NCBI GenBank assembly: GCA_021810735.1
Contig: JAJZIF010000140.1
Coordinates: 1 to 8,444 of the forward strand
Source of the DNA: Acidobacteriota bacterium
Lineage (GTDB): Bacteria; Acidobacteriota; Terriglobia; Terriglobales; Acidobacteriaceae
Direction of reading: 5' to 3'
Length of the DNA stretch: 8,444 nucleotides
The notes under the pieces were generated by a model. The model saw only the letters and a program-made list of their open reading frames with translations. It was not told the origin of the DNA and searched no databases. Each line of letters begins with the position of its first letter. Position 1 is the stretch's first letter. This document shows, piece by piece, positions 6,451-8,444 of this stretch. Position numbers and translations under genes: made by a program.

Positions 6451-7104
6451 TCAAGCGACGCGAATGTTGTTGTCTACGTGGGCGATGCCAGGAACATTCC
6501 ATGCTGCCCGTTCCGCTTCCAGGCGCCGCTCAAGCGTTTGCACGGTGCCTGAGAGAACAGCTTTGTCGCCCTCAACCTCAACCCTTACGCCCTGTGCATT
6601 CATGATCGCGTTTCGCTTCAGTGCTTCATGGATGCGGTCTCGTATCTCTGCTTTCAGCGCTTTGTTCGCGACAGAGATCTGGTTGCTCACGCCGCGCACT
6701 CCCATCAGGTCGCGTACTGCCCGTTCCGCGGCCACGCGCTGGTAGTGCCAATCCACGTCGCCGCGCAAGGTCACCCATCCCGAAGAAACCTCCACTTTGA
6801 TGCGGTCTTCGGGAATCGCCGAATGCCACAGCAGCACGGACGCAGCCGTCCGGGCGATGTCCTCATCGCGGCGCTCGCTGTCTGCAGGGAGGCGCACCTC
6901 CAGTTCGTTCACCAAAGCGCGCACGCCGTGAATCCTCATCACGATTTCCTCTGCCGCGTATCGTTCTGAGAAGCTGCGCACATAACCATGAAGGGTCACC
7001 ACGGCATCCCTTACGCTGACGCCAATCGAGGCTGCATCCAAGATCGGATCGACACTAAGTTGCTCTTCCACATGGGCTTTCAATTCCAGATCACCGGAAA
7101 CCAT
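6451..7104 (-). CDS. Triple-BON-domain protein (minus strand)
   Basis: Protein of 217 residues built almost wholly from three BON domains (about 6-71, 80-146 and 149-216), each with the alpha-beta pattern ending in a G-V/I-x-x-V-x-N strand. Examples are VVTLHGYVRS with GVRALVNELEV, then VTLRGDVDWHYQR with GVRGVSNQISV, then AVLSGTVQT with VPGIAHVDNNIRV. BON domains of the OsmY type bind phospholipid or assist envelope proteins, and OsmY is periplasmic. This protein has no signal peptide (it begins MVSGDLELKAHVEEQL), so a cytoplasmic place is expected. A very strong Shine-Dalgarno (GGAGGTGAT, 7108-7116) precedes the ATG. It is the first gene of a likely two-gene unit with the eRF1-like gene, and is divergent from a paralogue with the same three-domain layout. 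The molecular function is unknown; stress response is inferred from the family and neighbours. Confidence 0.9.
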   Translation of the reverse strand: MVSGDLELKAHVEEQLSVDPILDAASIGVSVRDAVVTLHGYVRSFSERYAAEEIVMRIHGVRALVNELEVRLPADSERRDEDIARTAASVLLWHSAIPEDRIKVEVSSGWVTLRGDVDWHYQRVAAERAVRDLMGVRGVSNQISVANKALKAEIRDRIHEALKRNAIMNAQGVRVEVEGDKAVLSGTVQTLERRLEAERAAWNVPGIAHVDNNIRVA

Positions 7105-7327
7105 GCATCACCTCCGGGCTCAAAAGGCGGCAGGCGGAAGTCGTCAGGAAGGGAGAAGGGAAATCCGCGGTGAGGACTGAAAACACTACCGCTTTACCTG
7201 TCGCCAGTGTGCGCGCATCTAACCAACGTAGGTGTGACGGGAGTCACTCCAGGCAGGTGAGGCAAATCACTGGGAGCTGTGTGTTTGTAGCTTCACTCGA
7301 ACGGCCTCCTTCGAAAGGAGAAATTCC
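7105..7327. promoter_or_regulatory. Divergent regulatory region between the two BON genes
   Basis: This 223-base spacer must carry promoters for both BON genes. It begins with the minus-strand ribosome-binding site and ends with AAAGGAG (7314-7320) for the plus-strand gene. Its clearest feature is the CRP-type palindrome at 7233-7248. A TTTACC (7193-7198) and TCTAAC (7218-7223) pair with a 19-base gap is a poor plus-strand promoter candidate. No small gene is apparent. Confidence 0.6.
7233..7248. promoter_or_regulatory. Near-consensus CRP/FNR-family binding site
   Basis: TGTGA (7233-7237), six bases, then TCACT (7244-7248) matches the CRP consensus TGTGA-N6-TCACA at nine of ten fixed positions. 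The inner bases also form GGAGTCACTCC (7240-7250), so the symmetry is ambiguous. Its centre is about 87 bases upstream of the plus-strand BON start and 136 bases from the minus-strand one, in range for an activator of either gene. The regulator is not in the window. Confidence 0.5.
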
Positions 7328-7996
7328 ATGGCAGAAGCGTTGCGGGCTCAACCCTCGGACAAACAGATCCGTGACAATGTGCTTCGTGAGATCGAGTGGG
7401 ATCCCTCCATTCGATCGAAAGACATTTTGGTGTCTGTCAGGAATGGCATCGCGGCTCTCACTGGCTTTGTCCACAGTTATCTTGAGAAGTTTGCGGCCGA
7501 GCGCGCGGCCAAAGCTGTCTATGGCGTTCAGTCTCTGGTGAATGATATCCAGGTCAAGCCGCAGTTGGCGCGCACTGATCCAGAAATTGCCCGCGACGTC
7601 GTGCATTCCCTAAGAATGCACCCGCTCGTCCCGGACGAGAAAATCATCACTACGGTTCGCGAAGGCTATGTCACGTTGGAAGGTGTCGTGGGCTGGGATT
7701 ACCAGCGACGGAACGCCGAAACCGCTGCTGCCGGCGTCAATGGAATTCGCGGAATTACCAATGAAATCAGGGTACAGCCGACCGTTACGCCACAAAAGGT
7801 AAAAGAGGCGATTGAATCAGCCCTGCGCAGAAGCGCTGAAGTGGACTCCCATCGAATTTTTGTGACCACGCACGATAACACCGTAGAACTGCATGGCAAC
7901 GTGCGCTCCTGGGTGGAAAGGGAAGAGGCTCAGCGCGCCGCATGGGCCGCGCCCGGCGTCTCCAACGTGGTCGATCATCTATCCATCACACCGTGA
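7328..7996 (+). CDS. Triple-BON-domain protein (plus strand)
   Basis: Protein of 222 residues with three consecutive BON domains (about 12-77, 85-150 and 155-220). Signature strands are IAALTGFVHS with GVQSLVNDIQV, then YVTLEGVVGWDYQR with GIRGITNEIRV, then TVELHGNVRS with APGVSNVVDHLSI. It is a clear paralogue of the divergent minus-strand protein: the middle domains share VTLxGxVxWxYQR and the third domains share AxRAAWxxPG. As there, no signal peptide or lipobox is seen (it begins MAEALRAQPSDKQ), so it is likely cytoplasmic. AAAGGAG seven bases before the ATG gives a strong start. A 59-base gap without an evident terminator precedes the CBS gene, so the two may share a transcript. Function beyond the family is unknown; a stress or envelope role is inferred. 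Confidence 0.9.
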   Translation: MAEALRAQPSDKQIRDNVLREIEWDPSIRSKDILVSVRNGIAALTGFVHSYLEKFAAERAAKAVYGVQSLVNDIQVKPQLARTDPEIARDVVHSLRMHPLVPDEKIITTVREGYVTLEGVVGWDYQRRNAETAAAGVNGIRGITNEIRVQPTVTPQKVKEAIESALRRSAEVDSHRIFVTTHDNTVELHGNVRSWVEREEAQRAAWAAPGVSNVVDHLSITP

Positions 7997-8055
7997 CCTT
8001 TTCCTCCGCTCTGTCCCGGTGTGCACTCCCGCTCTCTGCAGAAGGAGGAATCACC

Positions 8056-8444
8056 ATGCTTGTACGTGAAATCATGTCAACCCAACCAATTTGCTGTCTT
8101 GCGACTGACTCGATTCAACGAGCGGCCAACCTTATGCGCGAACACCGGGTCGGCGCTCTTCCCGTGGTCGAAAGCCAGAATCATCGACGCTTGCTCGGCA
8201 TCGTCACCGATCGCGACATTTGTGTCCGGCTCATCGCGGAGGGCGCCCCCGCGGCCACTCCGGTCTCGCGAGCCATGACCCCCAATCCGATCACCTGCAA
8301 TTCCAATGACACACTGGCTGTTTGCGAATCCCTCATGCAGACCCACGCCGTGCGCAGATTGCCAGTGGTAAACGACATCGGCATCTGCATCGGAATGGTC
8401 GCGCAGGCAGACATCGTGCTGCATGACACTCCTCAGAATGTCCA
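8056..8444 (+). CDS. Tandem CBS-domain protein (partial, runs off right edge)
   Basis: The first 129 residues of a CBS-pair protein, open to the window edge. CBS domain 1 (about 1-62) reads VREIMSTQPI...HRVGALPVV...LLGIVTDRDI, and domain 2 (about 70-125) reads SRAMTPNPIT...HAVRRLPVV...CIGMVAQADI. Paired CBS domains usually form a Bateman module that binds adenine nucleotides, NAD or S-adenosylmethionine and senses energy state. Stand-alone forms of about 140-150 residues are common, but the end is not visible, so a further fused domain (for example BON) cannot be excluded. AAGGAGG (8042-8048), seven bases ahead, defines the start. It follows the plus-strand BON gene and probably belongs to the same stress-related unit. 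Confidence 0.92.
   Translation, partial: MLVREIMSTQPICCLATDSIQRAANLMREHRVGALPVVESQNHRRLLGIVTDRDICVRLIAEGAPAATPVSRAMTPNPITCNSNDTLAVCESLMQTHAVRRLPVVNDIGICIGMVAQADIVLHDTPQNV

Noticed and set aside
5619..6552. Two long plus-strand open frames (5619-6116 and 6079-6552) across the eRF1-like gene and the end of the BON gene
   Set aside because: Both overlap well-supported minus-strand genes, lack good ribosome-binding sites and show no domain pattern.

Overview
The window looks like chromosomal DNA of a GC-moderate, free-living heterotroph. Gene content and protein style (LacI regulator with a FucP-type permease, an amidohydrolase lactonase and an RbsD/FucU protein, then a BON/CBS/nitroreductase cluster) fit Acidobacteria such as the Terriglobia. 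That assignment is inference, because no rRNA or other marker gene is present. I see no mobile elements, CRISPR arrays, tRNA or rRNA, and gene packing is tight throughout.

Left half (1-4250): a sugar-catabolic locus. A LacI-family regulator (minus strand, C-terminal part beyond the left edge) is divergent from a four-gene plus-strand operon. The operon encodes an L-fuconolactonase-like amidohydrolase, a zinc-dependent medium-chain dehydrogenase (overlapping the first gene by ATGA), an L-fucose:H+ symporter (FucP) and an RbsD/FucU-family sugar mutarotase. Together they suggest import of L-fucose or a close relative, anomer conversion, oxidation to a lactone, and lactone hydrolysis, which is the first part of the non-phosphorylating (oxidative) fucose route. 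The later enzymes (fuconate dehydratase, keto-deoxy-fuconate processing) are not in the window. The 227-base divergent region holds a plausible sigma70 promoter (512-540) with a palindrome over its -10 element, and other candidate operator elements.

Right half (4313-8444): a stress or dormancy-like cluster. Minus strand: a nitroreductase (its own unit, convergent with the sugar operon), and a two-gene unit of a triple-BON-domain protein followed by a protein that resembles the bacterial eRF1-like (baeRF) superfamily. Plus strand: a second triple-BON protein, divergent from the first, then a tandem-CBS protein cut by the right edge. The region between the two BON genes holds a near-consensus CRP-type site (TGTGA-N6-TCACT, 7233-7248). 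The mix of CBS protein, nitroreductase and eRF1-like protein recalls the hypoxia/dormancy (DosR) set of Mycobacterium tuberculosis. This supports a hypothesis of a redox- or energy-stress island, but does not prove it.

Most genes are confidently assigned to family level. What I find worth a second look is the use of an MDR dehydrogenase and an RbsD-type mutarotase in a fucose locus, the paralogous leaderless-secretion BON pair, the BON-baeRF pairing, the CRP-like site, and an apparent compensated frameshift in the LacI protein. I did not find a clearly unprecedented system.
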